Shown here piece after piece: positions 24,293 to 34,014 of a stretch of DNA of 49,621 nt. Positions within the stretch are counted from its first letter, which is position 1. The number at the start of each line of letters is the position of its first letter. Source of the stretch: Longibaculum muris (GTDB lineage Bacteria > Bacillota_I > Bacilli_A > Erysipelotrichales > Coprobacillaceae). Under the pieces are notes generated by a model, which ran no database searches, had not been told where the DNA came from, and was given only the letters and a program-made list of their open reading frames with translations. A program made the translations under genes and the position numbers. Where the stretch lies: assembly GCF_004343035.1 (NCBI RefSeq), contig NZ_SMCQ01000022.1:1-49621 (forward strand). Direction: 5' to 3'.

Positions 24293-27178
24293 ATGAAAAA
24301 ACATATAAAAGTCACCGTGGTTATCATTCTTTCGCTTTTTTCTTTTTTGATTTTTCCGGTTTCAGTTAAGGCTGTTGATACGATTAATGTAGGGTTTATT
24401 GATTATAAAGGCTTTATTGAAAGAGATTCTTCAGGAGCTTATAGTGGTTATGCAGTTGATTATTTAAATGAAATTTCTAAATATACACAATGGGAATATC
24501 ATTATGTATTTGATAGCTGGGAAAAATGTTTAGAAAAATTAAAAAAAGGTGAAATTGATATTTTATGTAGTGCACAATATACTAAAGAACGTGATCAAGA
24601 TTTTGATTTTTCAAAATATCCTATTGGTAATGAATATACAATTGTTTATACACGTTTAGATGAACCCATTTATTTTAATGATTATCAAGCGATGAATCAT
24701 AAAACCATTGGTTTATTAAAAAATAGTTATCAAAATCAAAGTTTAAAACAATATGCAATGAAAAATAACTTTGATTATCAAAAAAAGTATTATAGTAGTG
24801 AAGAAGAAATCAATCAAGCTTTAATGAATCATGAAGTTGATATGATTGCTGTAGGAAGTTTACCAATTCATAGTCAGGTTAAAGTTGTTGCTAAGTTTGA
24901 TCCACAACCTTTTTATATTACAGTTAAAGAAGGAAATCAGGTTTTACTGGATAAAATTAGTGATGCTTTAACAGAAATCAAAAAGAATGCTCCTTATTTT
25001 GAAATGAGCATTTATAATAAATATTATAGTGATAGTGCTTATTCAACTCAGCCCTTATTAACCCGCCAGGAAATTGAATATATCCGAAAACTTGGGGTTG
25101 TTCAAATTGGTTTTAATAATGATTTATTACCATTTTCTTATGAAAATATAAATACAAATATAGTTGGTATTTTACCTGATATATTAGAAAAAGTATCTAA
25201 AAAAACAAATATTAAATTTGAATATGTTCCAGTGAATTCTCGTAAAGAAATGAAAACCTTTTTAGATGAAGATTATCATATTTATTGTGGAGCCTTAAAG
25301 AATTTAGATGATATCTCGGATGATAAATATTGGATATCACATTCTTTATTAAATGTTGATCAAGTTGTTGTTACAAGAAATGAAAGTGTTTTTGATACCT
25401 TTGATGATGCTGTAGTGGCATTGAATTTTGGTTTTGAATCCATTGGTAAAGACTTTCTAAAGAAGTATCCTCATGCGCATATTCAATATTATACAACGGT
25501 TGAAGAATGTTTAGATGCTGTTCATGATAAAGTAGCTGATTTAACAATAAATAATGCTTATACGATGAATTATATGATTCAAAAACCAGAATATGTAGAT
25601 GATTTAACGGCTCATAGTATTGCTTTAGAACCTTATTCATTATATTTATTTACAAATAAACAAATAGATAATCAGTTGGTTTCTATTTTAAATAAAGCAA
25701 TTAATAGTTTTAATGATGCAGAATTAGATAAAATTGTGTATGGTTATACAATTGGTTATCGTTATGAATATTCATTCTTAGATAATGTTTATATGTATCG
25801 TTACTTTATTTTATTTGCTGGTATTGTTTTTACTTTAGTAAGTATTTTTATAATCATATTAAATAAACGTCATACACAACATCTTATTGATAAAAAAGAA
25901 GCAGATATTTTAAGAAAAAAAGTTGAAATAGATGATTTGACAGGACTCTATAATTATGAAACTTTCTTTGATAAAATAAGACAAGTTTTAGATAGTCAAC
26001 AAGCTGATTTTTGTATGATTTATATTGATGTCAATCGTTTTAAGATTGTTAATGAATTATATGGAATGGAAATTGGTAATCAATTATTAATTTATATAGG
26101 AGAACAATTACAAAAGATTAGTCAACAATATACTAATGTGATAAGTTGTCATTTAAGTGCCGACAAGTTCTTTGTCTTTACGCCTAAAGAATATGTGAAA
26201 GAATTATTAGAAATTGATTTGTTAGAAGATAATAATTTAGAAATGGGAATTTCTATAAGATATGGTGTTTTTAATATGAGTGATTATTCTATGCCAATTA
26301 ATTTGATGTGTGATCGTGCTGTATTGGCTTCACAGGATGTTAAGAATAATTATTTTCGAAAAGTGGGAATTTACGATGATCAAAAACGTTTGGAAATCTT
26401 ACATGAACAAGAAATTTTTGATGATATTCAACAGGCTATACTTGAACATCAATTGTTTATTATGATTCAACCAAAATATGATATTCAAAATCATTTGATT
26501 GTTGGTGGAGAAGCACTGGTCAGATGGGAACATCCAGAAAAAGGATTTATTCCACCTAATGAATTCATTCCAATTATTGAAAATAATGGGTATATTATTC
26601 AATTGGATTATTATGTTTGGGATTTAGCTTGTCAATTTATTCAAAAGATGAAAACAATGGGAATTGATATCAATATCTCTGTTAATGTCTCTCGTTTAAA
26701 TTTCTATCGTCCTCATCTGGTTGAATTGTTTATTGGTTTAGTTCGTAAATATAAAATAGAACCTAAAAATTTACAATTAGAAATTACAGAAACTGTTTAT
26801 TGTGATGATAAAGAATTTATTTATTCTATTATTAAGGAATTACAAAAGCATGGATTTACAATTTTAATGGATGATTTTGGAAGTGGGTATTCTTCACTCA
26901 ATATGTTGAAAGATGCACCAGTTGATATTATTAAATTAGATATGGACTTCCTTGATTCACATAATGAGACAAATCGAAGTAAAGCGATAGTGAAGGCTAT
27001 TATTGATTTAACTCATTCCTTAGATTTATCGGTTGTTGTTGAGGGAGTAGAAACAAAACAAGAAGTTGACTTCTTAAATGAAATTCAAGCTTATATTATT
27101 CAAGGATATTATTTTTCAAGACCATTGATGGAAGATGATTTTATTACGTTATATGTCAATACCAATCAAAATAAGTAA
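24293..27178 (+). CDS. Membrane c-di-GMP phosphodiesterase with two solute-binding sensor domains
   Basis: A 961-residue protein. Order: signal peptide (1 to about 28, basic then hydrophobic), two SBP_bac_3-like periplasmic-type domains outside the membrane (about 30-240 and 255-490), a membrane helix (about 500-525), GGDEF (about 545-690) and EAL (about 705-955). The GGDEF signature is replaced by SADKF (about 621-625), so cyclase activity is unlikely, though GTP binding is possible. The EAL domain keeps EALVRW (from about 739), EITET, DDFGSGYSSL (about 859), KLDMDF and EGVET, so it should degrade c-di-GMP. ATG 24293 is chosen by spacing from AGGTGGGG. It probably links an external amino acid or sugar signal to c-di-GMP. 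Two GH1 genes flank it. Confidence 0.92.
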   Translation: MKKHIKVTVVIILSLFSFLIFPVSVKAVDTINVGFIDYKGFIERDSSGAYSGYAVDYLNEISKYTQWEYHYVFDSWEKCLEKLKKGEIDILCSAQYTKERDQDFDFSKYPIGNEYTIVYTRLDEPIYFNDYQAMNHKTIGLLKNSYQNQSLKQYAMKNNFDYQKKYYSSEEEINQALMNHEVDMIAVGSLPIHSQVKVVAKFDPQPFYITVKEGNQVLLDKISDALTEIKKNAPYFEMSIYNKYYSDSAYSTQPLLTRQEIEYIRKLGVVQIGFNNDLLPFSYENINTNIVGILPDILEKVSKKTNIKFEYVPVNSRKEMKTFLDEDYHIYCGALKNLDDISDDKYWISHSLLNVDQVVVTRNESVFDTFDDAVVALNFGFESIGKDFLKKYPHAHIQYYTTVEECLDAVHDKVADLTINNAYTMNYMIQKPEYVDDLTAHSIALEPYSLYLFTNKQIDNQLVSILNKAINSFNDAELDKIVYGYTIGYRYEYSFLDNVYMYRYFILFAGIVFTLVSIFIIILNKRHTQHLIDKKEADILRKKVEIDDLTGLYNYETFFDKIRQVLDSQQADFCMIYIDVNRFKIVNELYGMEIGNQLLIYIGEQLQKISQQYTNVISCHLSADKFFVFTPKEYVKELLEIDLLEDNNLEMGISIRYGVFNMSDYSMPINLMCDRAVLASQDVKNNYFRKVGIYDDQKRLEILHEQEIFDDIQQAILEHQLFIMIQPKYDIQNHLIVGGEALVRWEHPEKGFIPPNEFIPIIENNGYIIQLDYYVWDLACQFIQKMKTMGIDINISVNVSRLNFYRPHLVELFIGLVRKYKIEPKNLQLEITETVYCDDKEFIYSIIKELQKHGFTILMDDFGSGYSSLNMLKDAPVDIIKLDMDFLDSHNETNRSKAIVKAIIDLTHSLDLSVVVEGVETKQEVDFLNEIQAYIIQGYYFSRPLMEDDFITLYVNTNQNK

Positions 27179-27198
27179 GGCTGTATATACAGTCTTTT
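27179..27198 (+). terminator. Short intrinsic terminator
   Basis: GGCTGT (27179-27184), loop ATAT, ACAGTC (27189-27194), then TTTTCTT, directly after the EAL gene stop. Confidence 0.7.
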
Positions 27199-27270
27199 CT
27201 TATAACTTGAATTTTAAAGTTTCTGAATTTGAAAATGGATTTCACAAAATGAAAAAAGAAAGTTCACTAA

Positions 27271-28702
<1,432 letters not shown>

Positions 28703-28704
<2 letters not shown>

Positions 28705-28731
28705 ATGGTTCAAAAAAAGAACCATCTTTTT
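28703..28731 (+). terminator. Intrinsic terminator between convergent GH1 and TetR genes
   Basis: Perfect 9-bp stem AGATGGTTC (28703-28711) / GAACCATCT (28719-28727), A7 loop and TTTTT. It begins inside the GH1 stop codon and reaches the TetR gene end. Confidence 0.9.
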
Positions 28732-29275
28732 ATATGATGATTCCTTGATGAACTAAACGTACAAGCGTACGTACATATTCTTCCATTGATTCAAAATTGG
28801 GATTCTCCAGCCATTCTCTCAGTAACATAATATAGCCACCAATATAAATATTTAAACTACGTTCAATTTCTTCATCAGCCGAATATTCAATGACTAATTC
28901 ATGAATAATAGTATCTTTTACATTCTTAAAAAAAGAAAAATCAAAATCCTGATTGGCTAAGGAGCAGTAGGTTTCATAATCTTCTTTTAAAATATCCAAA
29001 GCTTTATATAATAAAAGTTCAATCTTATCAACTAATAAAGGTTCTCTATGTTTTCTTGTAAAACGAATCAGCTGATCAATAAAATCTCTTTCAAAACTTT
29101 CTAATAAATCACGAGCATCTAAATAATGAGCATAAAAAGTTCCCCGACTAACATTAGCTCTTTGAATAATATCAGTTACAGTAATCTTGCTGGCAGGTTT
29201 TTCTTTTAAGAGTTCAATAAAAGCAGTCTTGATTAAAGCTTTAGATCGGGCTGCATTGCGATATTCATTTTTCAT
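28730..29275 (-). CDS. TetR/AcrR-family transcriptional regulator
   Basis: A 181-residue protein. Residues about 10-60 are the TetR helix-turn-helix (IKTAFIELLKEKPASKITVT, DIIQRANVSRGTFYAHYLD); the C-terminal part is a helical ligand and dimer domain with the YIGGYIMLLREWLEN motif seen in many Bacillota TetR proteins (TetR_C_33-like). GGAGGTGG precedes the start. It is convergent with the GH1 gene and divergent from the DUF2624-like gene. A 12-bp palindrome in the divergent region is a possible operator. The target is unknown; no exporter gene is adjacent. Confidence 0.9.
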   Translation of the reverse strand: MKNEYRNAARSKALIKTAFIELLKEKPASKITVTDIIQRANVSRGTFYAHYLDARDLLESFERDFIDQLIRFTRKHREPLLVDKIELLLYKALDILKEDYETYCSLANQDFDFSFFKNVKDTIIHELVIEYSADEEIERSLNIYIGGYIMLLREWLENPNFESMEEYVRTLVRLVHQGIII

Positions 29276-29315
29276 TAATAGCCACCTCCAATACTATACA
29301 ATTTTCATGAAAGTG

Positions 29316-29339
29316 TCTAAATTTAGATAAACGCTTACA
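29316..29339. promoter_or_regulatory. Palindrome and cre-like sequence in the TetR/DUF2624 intergenic region
   Basis: TCTAAATTTAGA (29316-29327) is a perfect 12-bp palindrome about 40 bp upstream of the TetR start. Overlapping it, GATAAACGCTTACA (29326-29339) matches 12 of 14 positions of a catabolite response element. Either may be chance in such A+T-rich DNA. Confidence 0.3.
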
Positions 29340-29436
29340 TATTGCATATTGTGATTATTTATTAGATTTATTATAATACAAGTAGAAAAGAAAGGGTACA
29401 TATTTTATAAAAAATATGTCGAAAGGAGGATGTCAT

Positions 29437-29703
29437 ATGTTGAATTTATATCACATGAATCATCGAATACAGAACTTATCTTTAAAAGTTTTACGTCGTA
29501 TTTGTAAGAGTCATGATATTGTTATTGCGGATGGAGATTTGAAAATTATACTTCATATTATTAAAAATAATCCATATCCAGTTTTAAATGATGAATACGA
29601 ACCTATCTTATTATTTGAAATTACGCGTGAAACAAGTGATCAGGTATGTAATACATTTAAACCTATCCTAGAGAAAGACTATCTCATCCAAGAAATGGAA
29701 TAG
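29437..29703 (+). CDS. DUF2624-like small protein
   Basis: An 88-residue helical protein (NLSLKVLRRICKSHDIVI, LKIILHIIKNNPYPVLND, EITRETSDQVCNTFKPIL) resembling the DUF2624 / YqfT family of small Bacillota proteins of unknown function. AAAGGAGG ends at 29428, placing ATG 29437 at the right distance; the ATG at 29416 precedes that site and is rejected. It stands alone between a TetR gene and the asparaginase operon, with a terminator after it. Confidence 0.6.
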   Translation: MLNLYHMNHRIQNLSLKVLRRICKSHDIVIADGDLKIILHIIKNNPYPVLNDEYEPILLFEITRETSDQVCNTFKPILEKDYLIQEME

Positions 29704-29731
29704 GGGGAAAGATGGAAATGAGATATCGATG

Positions 29732-29771
29732 AAAGGAACACTTTATTATGAAAAGTAAAAAGTGTTCTTTT
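29732..29771 (+). terminator. Intrinsic terminator after the DUF2624-like gene
   Basis: AAAGGAACACTTT (29732-29744) pairs with AAAGTGTTCTTTT (29759-29771) around a 14-base loop, ending in T residues. Confidence 0.8.
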
Positions 29772-29775
29772 ATTG

Positions 29776-29804
29776 TTGTAGTCAAATGGACAAAATGATA
29801 GAAT
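29776..29804 (+). promoter_or_regulatory. Promoter of the asparaginase operon
   Basis: TTGTAG (29776-29781), 17-bp spacer, TAGAAT (29799-29804), followed 25 bp later by the asparaginase start with AAAGGGTGAG upstream. Confidence 0.6.
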
Positions 29805-29828
29805 ATCTAGGAATGAAAGGGTGAGATA

Positions 29829-30809
29829 ATGAAAACGATTGCAATTGTTGCAACTGGTGGAACTATTGCTGGTACTGGTCAACAAGGAAAAACTGTTGCT
29901 TATCGTGCTGGTGAAATGGATGTTGATGAAATTATTCAATCTATTCCAATGATTAAAAATATTGCACATATTAAAGAATATCAATTAATGAATATTGATA
30001 GTAATGAAATGAGTCCACAAAGATGGATTGAATTAAGTAATACGATTAATGAGATTGTTCAAGATGAAAAAATTGATGGAGTTGTTGTAACACATGGAAC
30101 AGACACCTTAGATGAAACAGCTTATTTTTTAACTTTAACCTTAAATACAGAAAAACCTGTTGTCATTACAGGAGCAATGCGTCCAGCTACCGCAACGAGT
30201 GCTGATGGACCTTATAATTTATATCAAGCTGTTTGTTTAGCTACTCATGATGAAGCACGTCATCAAGGAGTTATGGGATTATTTTCTAATACCATTTATT
30301 CTGGGAGAGATATTCAAAAGGTGAATAATTTTAAGATTGATGCTTTTGATCAAAAGGCGTTTGGATGTCTAGGTTATATGCAAGATCATGAAGTTTATTT
30401 CTTTTCAAGAACATTTAAGATTCATACTTTGGCTTCAAGATTTTCACAAGCAAAATTGGATGATTTAGCTTCTGTTGGGATTGCTTATTTTTATGCGGGA
30501 GCTTCCAATCAATTACTTTATGACTTAGCCAAAAATCATCGTGGGATTATCTTGACAGGTTCAGGAAGTGGAAATTATAGTCAAGAGTGGTTATCAGCGA
30601 TTGAGGATTTAACAAAACAAGGAATTGTTTTTGTACGTTGTTCACGTGTTGCCCAAGGAATTGTTTTTGAAGATGAAATCTTTGATCCACATCATTGTTG
30701 TATTCCGGGGAATACTTTAACCCCACAAAAAGCAAGAGTTTTATTAATGTTGGCAATGACACAAACAAATGATAAAGAAGAAATAAGGAAGATTTTTAAT
30801 GAATACTAA
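29829..30809 (+). CDS. L-asparaginase (type II fold, cytoplasmic)
   Basis: A 326-residue enzyme that hydrolyses L-asparagine to aspartate and ammonia. It has both active-site blocks: ATGGTIAGTG (nucleophile Thr in the first loop) and VVTHGTDTLDETAYFL (Thr-Asp pair), plus GAMRPATATSADGPYNL with the second-triad region. There is no signal peptide, so it acts in the cytoplasm. The length is usual. It is the first gene of an operon; its end overlaps the EamA transporter gene by 11 bp. Substrate preference between Asn and Gln cannot be told by eye. Confidence 0.95.
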   Translation: MKTIAIVATGGTIAGTGQQGKTVAYRAGEMDVDEIIQSIPMIKNIAHIKEYQLMNIDSNEMSPQRWIELSNTINEIVQDEKIDGVVVTHGTDTLDETAYFLTLTLNTEKPVVITGAMRPATATSADGPYNLYQAVCLATHDEARHQGVMGLFSNTIYSGRDIQKVNNFKIDAFDQKAFGCLGYMQDHEVYFFSRTFKIHTLASRFSQAKLDDLASVGIAYFYAGASNQLLYDLAKNHRGIILTGSGSGNYSQEWLSAIEDLTKQGIVFVRCSRVAQGIVFEDEIFDPHHCCIPGNTLTPQKARVLLMLAMTQTNDKEEIRKIFNEY

Positions 30810-31668
30810 ACAACAAGGAATTTTATTTACTGTTATTGCGACAATTATTTTTGGGATTACTCCAGCAGTAGGTAAATTAACTTATTCAATGGGGAGTAAT
30901 GGGATTCAATTGGCTTTTTTAAGACATTTATTTGTTGTTCCTTTGTTTTTATTTATCGTTTTATATCAGGGACAATCATTAAAGTTAACTTTTCAACAAA
31001 TCAAAGATGTTTTAAAAGTTGGTCTGATTGGAAATACCTTAACAATTGTTTTGCTTTATTCGTCTTATAGTTATATTGATGTTGGAAGTGCTACAGTTTT
31101 GCACTTTCTTTATCCTTTATTTGTTTGTATTATTAATTTCTTGTTTTATAAACAAGCTTTAAGTAAGAAACAGTTATTATGTTTAATGCTTGCAATTGGG
31201 GGTGTATTTTGTTTTATTGAACGCACTTCTGCTTCAATGTTTGGGGCTTTTTTGGCTGTTGCTTCAGGAATTTTCTTTGCTTATTATATGATAGGAATGG
31301 ATCATTCTTCAATTCGTTATATGAGTCCTTATGTTTTTAATTTCTATTTGGTTATGATGAATTCAGTTGTTATTTTCTTATTAGGAATGATAACCAAGAG
31401 TATTGTCTTGATGCCTTTGAAAGGATATTTTTTATCTATGATTGTGGCAGTGTTGACTTCCTTGATTGGAGTGGTTTTATTTCAAAAAGGAATTTGTTGT
31501 TTAGGGGCTTCTTTAACTGCGATTCTTTCGACTTTAGAACCAATTACAAGTGTGTTTGTCGGCATTTTATTTTTAGGTGAAAGTTTAACTGGAATGAAAA
31601 TTATTGGATGTATCTTGGTTTTACTTTCAACATTTATTTTGGTTAAATCACAAGGTGAAACAACATGA
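30799..31668 (+). CDS. EamA/DMT-family transporter
   Basis: A 289-residue protein with ten predicted membrane helices in two EamA halves (N-terminal IATIIFGITPAVGKL, C-terminal LSTLEPITSVFVGILFLGESL). The family moves amino acids and related metabolites, usually outward. AAATAAGGAAG lies upstream inside the asparaginase gene. The start overlaps the asparaginase by 11 bp and the stop overlaps the next gene by 4 bp, so translation is coupled. The link to asparaginase suggests amino acid handling. Confidence 0.92.
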   Translation: MNTKQQGILFTVIATIIFGITPAVGKLTYSMGSNGIQLAFLRHLFVVPLFLFIVLYQGQSLKLTFQQIKDVLKVGLIGNTLTIVLLYSSYSYIDVGSATVLHFLYPLFVCIINFLFYKQALSKKQLLCLMLAIGGVFCFIERTSASMFGAFLAVASGIFFAYYMIGMDHSSIRYMSPYVFNFYLVMMNSVVIFLLGMITKSIVLMPLKGYFLSMIVAVLTSLIGVVLFQKGICCLGASLTAILSTLEPITSVFVGILFLGESLTGMKIIGCILVLLSTFILVKSQGETT

Positions 31669-32222
31669 GTATAGATGAGTTTATTACTTTATTAAAACAG
31701 GAGTCAAGTTTTATCCTGGCGATTGATGGGATGTGTGCAGCAGGAAAATCAACGCTAGCAAGTTATTTACAGGAGCAGTTAGATGCTCAGGTCTTTCATA
31801 TGGATGATTTCTTTTTACCGGCTGAGTTAAGGACACCTGAACGTTTTATTGAGCCTGGTGGAAATGTTCATTATGAACGTTTTTTAGAAACAGTTTTAAA
31901 ACCATTATCAAAACATCAAACAGTCCATTATCAACGTTTCGATTGTCATCAAATGGCTTATCAACCAGTTATTGATAGACTTTACCATAGTCGTAATATT
32001 GTTGAAGGAACATATGCTTTACATCCTCAGTTATTACCTTATTATAGTCATGTTGTAGTTTTAAAAATAGATTCACAATTACAGATTGAAAGACTATCAA
32101 AACGTAATTTCAAGCAAATCAAACAATTTCAAGAACGTTGGATTCCTTTAGAAAATCAATATTTTGAATATTATCATCTCTTTGAAAAATATCCAGTGAT
32201 AAAAGATATTCATATATTATAG
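31665..32222 (+). CDS. Uridine kinase-like P-loop protein
   Basis: A 185-residue protein with Walker A (GMCAAGKSTLA), followed by HMDDFFLP, the Asp-containing substrate region of the uridine/phosphoribulokinase-like group, and NIVEGTYALHP with Walker B-like IVEG. It should phosphorylate a nucleoside or small molecule; the substrate is not certain. It starts by ATGA overlap with the EamA gene. Confidence 0.82.
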   Translation: MSIDEFITLLKQESSFILAIDGMCAAGKSTLASYLQEQLDAQVFHMDDFFLPAELRTPERFIEPGGNVHYERFLETVLKPLSKHQTVHYQRFDCHQMAYQPVIDRLYHSRNIVEGTYALHPQLLPYYSHVVVLKIDSQLQIERLSKRNFKQIKQFQERWIPLENQYFEYYHLFEKYPVIKDIHIL

Positions 32223-32251
32223 AAAGATACATATAATATATGGGTGATAAG

Positions 32252-32638
32252 ATGATTTTAAATGAAAAAGAAGTACAAACATGTTTAGAATATGGTTTAA
32301 AGCCATTGTTAAATAAATATTCAATTCAAATTAAAGAATCACAATTAAAAATAAATGAAAAGATTTATATGAGTGCTGTTATCACATATCAAGATCGGAT
32401 CTTAGATATGTCAACCTCATTTACAATTGATTATAGAAATCATCAATTAGCATTTGAGAATATTAATGGGAAAATTGAATATCTTTTTTTACAACTGAAT
32501 ATGATGAGTGTTTTAAGACAATTGATTCATGATGATCATGTTATGTTTAAAGAAAATGCACTTTATTATCGTTGTGATTTACCAATTGATGAACTGATTA
32601 TTGAAGATGAGCATTTGTATGTACAATTAAAAGAATGA
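32252..32638 (+). CDS. Uncharacterised small protein
   Basis: A 128-residue soluble protein (MILNEKEVQTCLEYGLKPLL onward) with mixed strand and helix character and no motif I recognise. ATG 32252 is preferred because GGGTGA lies just before it; ATG 32240 would precede that site. It is the last gene before a terminator and 29 bp after the uridine kinase-like gene, so it may belong to that operon. The function is unknown. Confidence 0.6.
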   Translation: MILNEKEVQTCLEYGLKPLLNKYSIQIKESQLKINEKIYMSAVITYQDRILDMSTSFTIDYRNHQLAFENINGKIEYLFLQLNMMSVLRQLIHDDHVMFKENALYYRCDLPIDELIIEDEHLYVQLKE

Positions 32639-32645
32639 TAAGATG

Positions 32646-32672
32646 ACCAAGAAAAATATCTTGGTTTTTTTT
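32646..32672 (+). terminator. Intrinsic terminator
   Basis: ACCAAGA (32646-32652) / TCTTGGT (32659-32665) stem with a six-base loop and an eight-T tail. Confidence 0.92.
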
Positions 32673-32673
32673 C

Positions 32674-32731
32674 TTGTGTTTTTGTAGTATTCATCATATA
32701 ATAAAAACAGATGTTTTAAAACAGATGTTTT
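32674..32731 (+). promoter_or_regulatory. Promoter and tandem operator of the TetR-ABC operon
   Basis: TTGTGT (32674-32679), 17-bp spacer, TATAAT (32697-32702). Immediately downstream, AAAACAGATGTTTT occurs twice without a gap (32704-32717 and 32718-32731). Each unit has inverted arms AAAAC/GTTTT, so two repressor dimers could bind side by side over the transcription start. Confidence 0.8.
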
Positions 32732-32752
32732 AAATAAAAAGGAGAGATTATC

Positions 32753-33334
32753 ATGCCACCAAAAGCAAAGTTTACAAGGGAAGAAATTATTCAAGCGGCC
32801 TTACAAATTGTGAGAAGTCAAGGCTTTAGTGCATTGACCGCCAGAGCGTTAGGAGAGCAATTAGGGAGTTCTCCAAGACCTATTTTTACGATATTTGAGA
32901 ATATGGAAGAAGTTCAGCAAGCTGTTATAGCAGCAGCTAAATCTGTTTATAAGGAATATATTGATAAGGGGCTATCAGAAGCCATACCTTTTAAAGGGGT
33001 TGGAAAGCAATACATATCTTTTTCTATGCAGGAACCAAAGTTATTTCAATTATTGTTTATGCATGAACAAGTTAATATTCCTGATATTCAAGGAGTTTTA
33101 CCAATGATTGATGAAAGTTATCAAAGAATTGTCCAATCCATTCAAGAAAGCTATCATCTTGATGAAGTGTTATCGATTAAACTTTATCAACATTTATGGA
33201 TATATACTCATGGAATTGCAACTTTATGTGCAACGAAGATGTGTCGTTTTACAAGTGAGGACATCAATCAGATGATTTCTGAATTATTTATGAGTCTGAT
33301 TAAACAAATGAAAGTAGGAAATGTTAATGATTAA
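32753..33334 (+). CDS. TetR/AcrR-family repressor of the ABC operon
   Basis: A 193-residue regulator. Residues about 6-55 form the helix-turn-helix (EEIIQAALQIVRSQGFSALT, ARALGEQLGSSPRPIFTIFE). The C-terminal domain includes YISFSMQEPKLFQLLF and a WIYTHGIATL segment of the kind found in TetR proteins with a WHG-like domain. AAAGGAGAG lies before the start. It overlaps the ABC ATPase gene by 8 bp, and two tandem palindromic units in its leader are likely its operators, so it probably represses itself and the transporter. Confidence 0.92.
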   Translation: MPPKAKFTREEIIQAALQIVRSQGFSALTARALGEQLGSSPRPIFTIFENMEEVQQAVIAAAKSVYKEYIDKGLSEAIPFKGVGKQYISFSMQEPKLFQLLFMHEQVNIPDIQGVLPMIDESYQRIVQSIQESYHLDEVLSIKLYQHLWIYTHGIATLCATKMCRFTSEDINQMISELFMSLIKQMKVGNVND

Positions 33335-34010
33335 TGTTAAAAATGTAAAAAAATCTTATGGAGCTATGAATGAAATCCTAAAGGGTATAAGTTTTACAAT
33401 TGATGAAGGTGATTTTGTTGTTATTTTAGGGGCATCAGGTTCAGGAAAGTCAACACTTCTTCATGTTGTATCTGGAATAGAGGTTCCAGATAGTGGTGAG
33501 ATTTATTATGATGAAAGTAATATTGCTTTATTTTCTGATCGTGAATTAACTCAATTTAGAAAAGAGAATATTGGTTTTGTATTTCAACAATATTATTTAT
33601 TACCTCATATGAATGTGGATAAAAATGTAAAAATGGGAGCTGATTTAGTTGGTAATCAAGATTATCGAAAGATGATTGAAGCAATTGGTTTAAAAGCTAA
33701 GATGAATCTTTATCCAAGTGAACTTTCCGGTGGAGAACAACAAAGAGTTTCAATAGCAAGAGCACTAGCGAAAAAACCAAGAGTCTTATTTTTAGATGAA
33801 CCTACAGGTGCATTGGATGAACAAACTGGGAGACAAGTTCTTGATTATATTTCTAAATTACAAAAGCAATATGGTTTTACGATTATTATGGTGACACATA
33901 ATGAAAATATTGCTCAAATGGCTCATACCATTATCAAAATCAATAGTGGACAGATTTCACATATCTCAACGAATGCTATGATGAAAACAGCATTTGAGAT
34001 TGGTTGGTGA
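33327..34010 (+). CDS. ABC transporter ATP-binding protein (MacB/LolD-like)
   Basis: A 227-residue ATPase with Walker A ([11 protein letters not shown]), Q-loop (FVFQQYYLLPHMNV), signature LSGGEQQRVSIARAL, Walker B (RVLFLDEPTGALD) and H-loop (MVTHNENIA). The sequence fits the group that pairs with FtsX-like permeases for peptide or lipid export. ATG 33327 is chosen because AGGAA is six bases before it, whereas ATG 33321 touches that site. It overlaps the TetR gene. Confidence 0.95.
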   Translation: MINVKNVKKSYGAMNEILKGISFTIDEGDFVVILGASGSGKSTLLHVVSGIEVPDSGEIYYDESNIALFSDRELTQFRKENIGFVFQQYYLLPHMNVDKNVKMGADLVGNQDYRKMIEAIGLKAKMNLYPSELSGGEQQRVSIARALAKKPRVLFLDEPTGALDEQTGRQVLDYISKLQKQYGFTIIMVTHNENIAQMAHTIIKINSGQISHISTNAMMKTAFEIGW

Positions 34011-34014
34011 GTTT

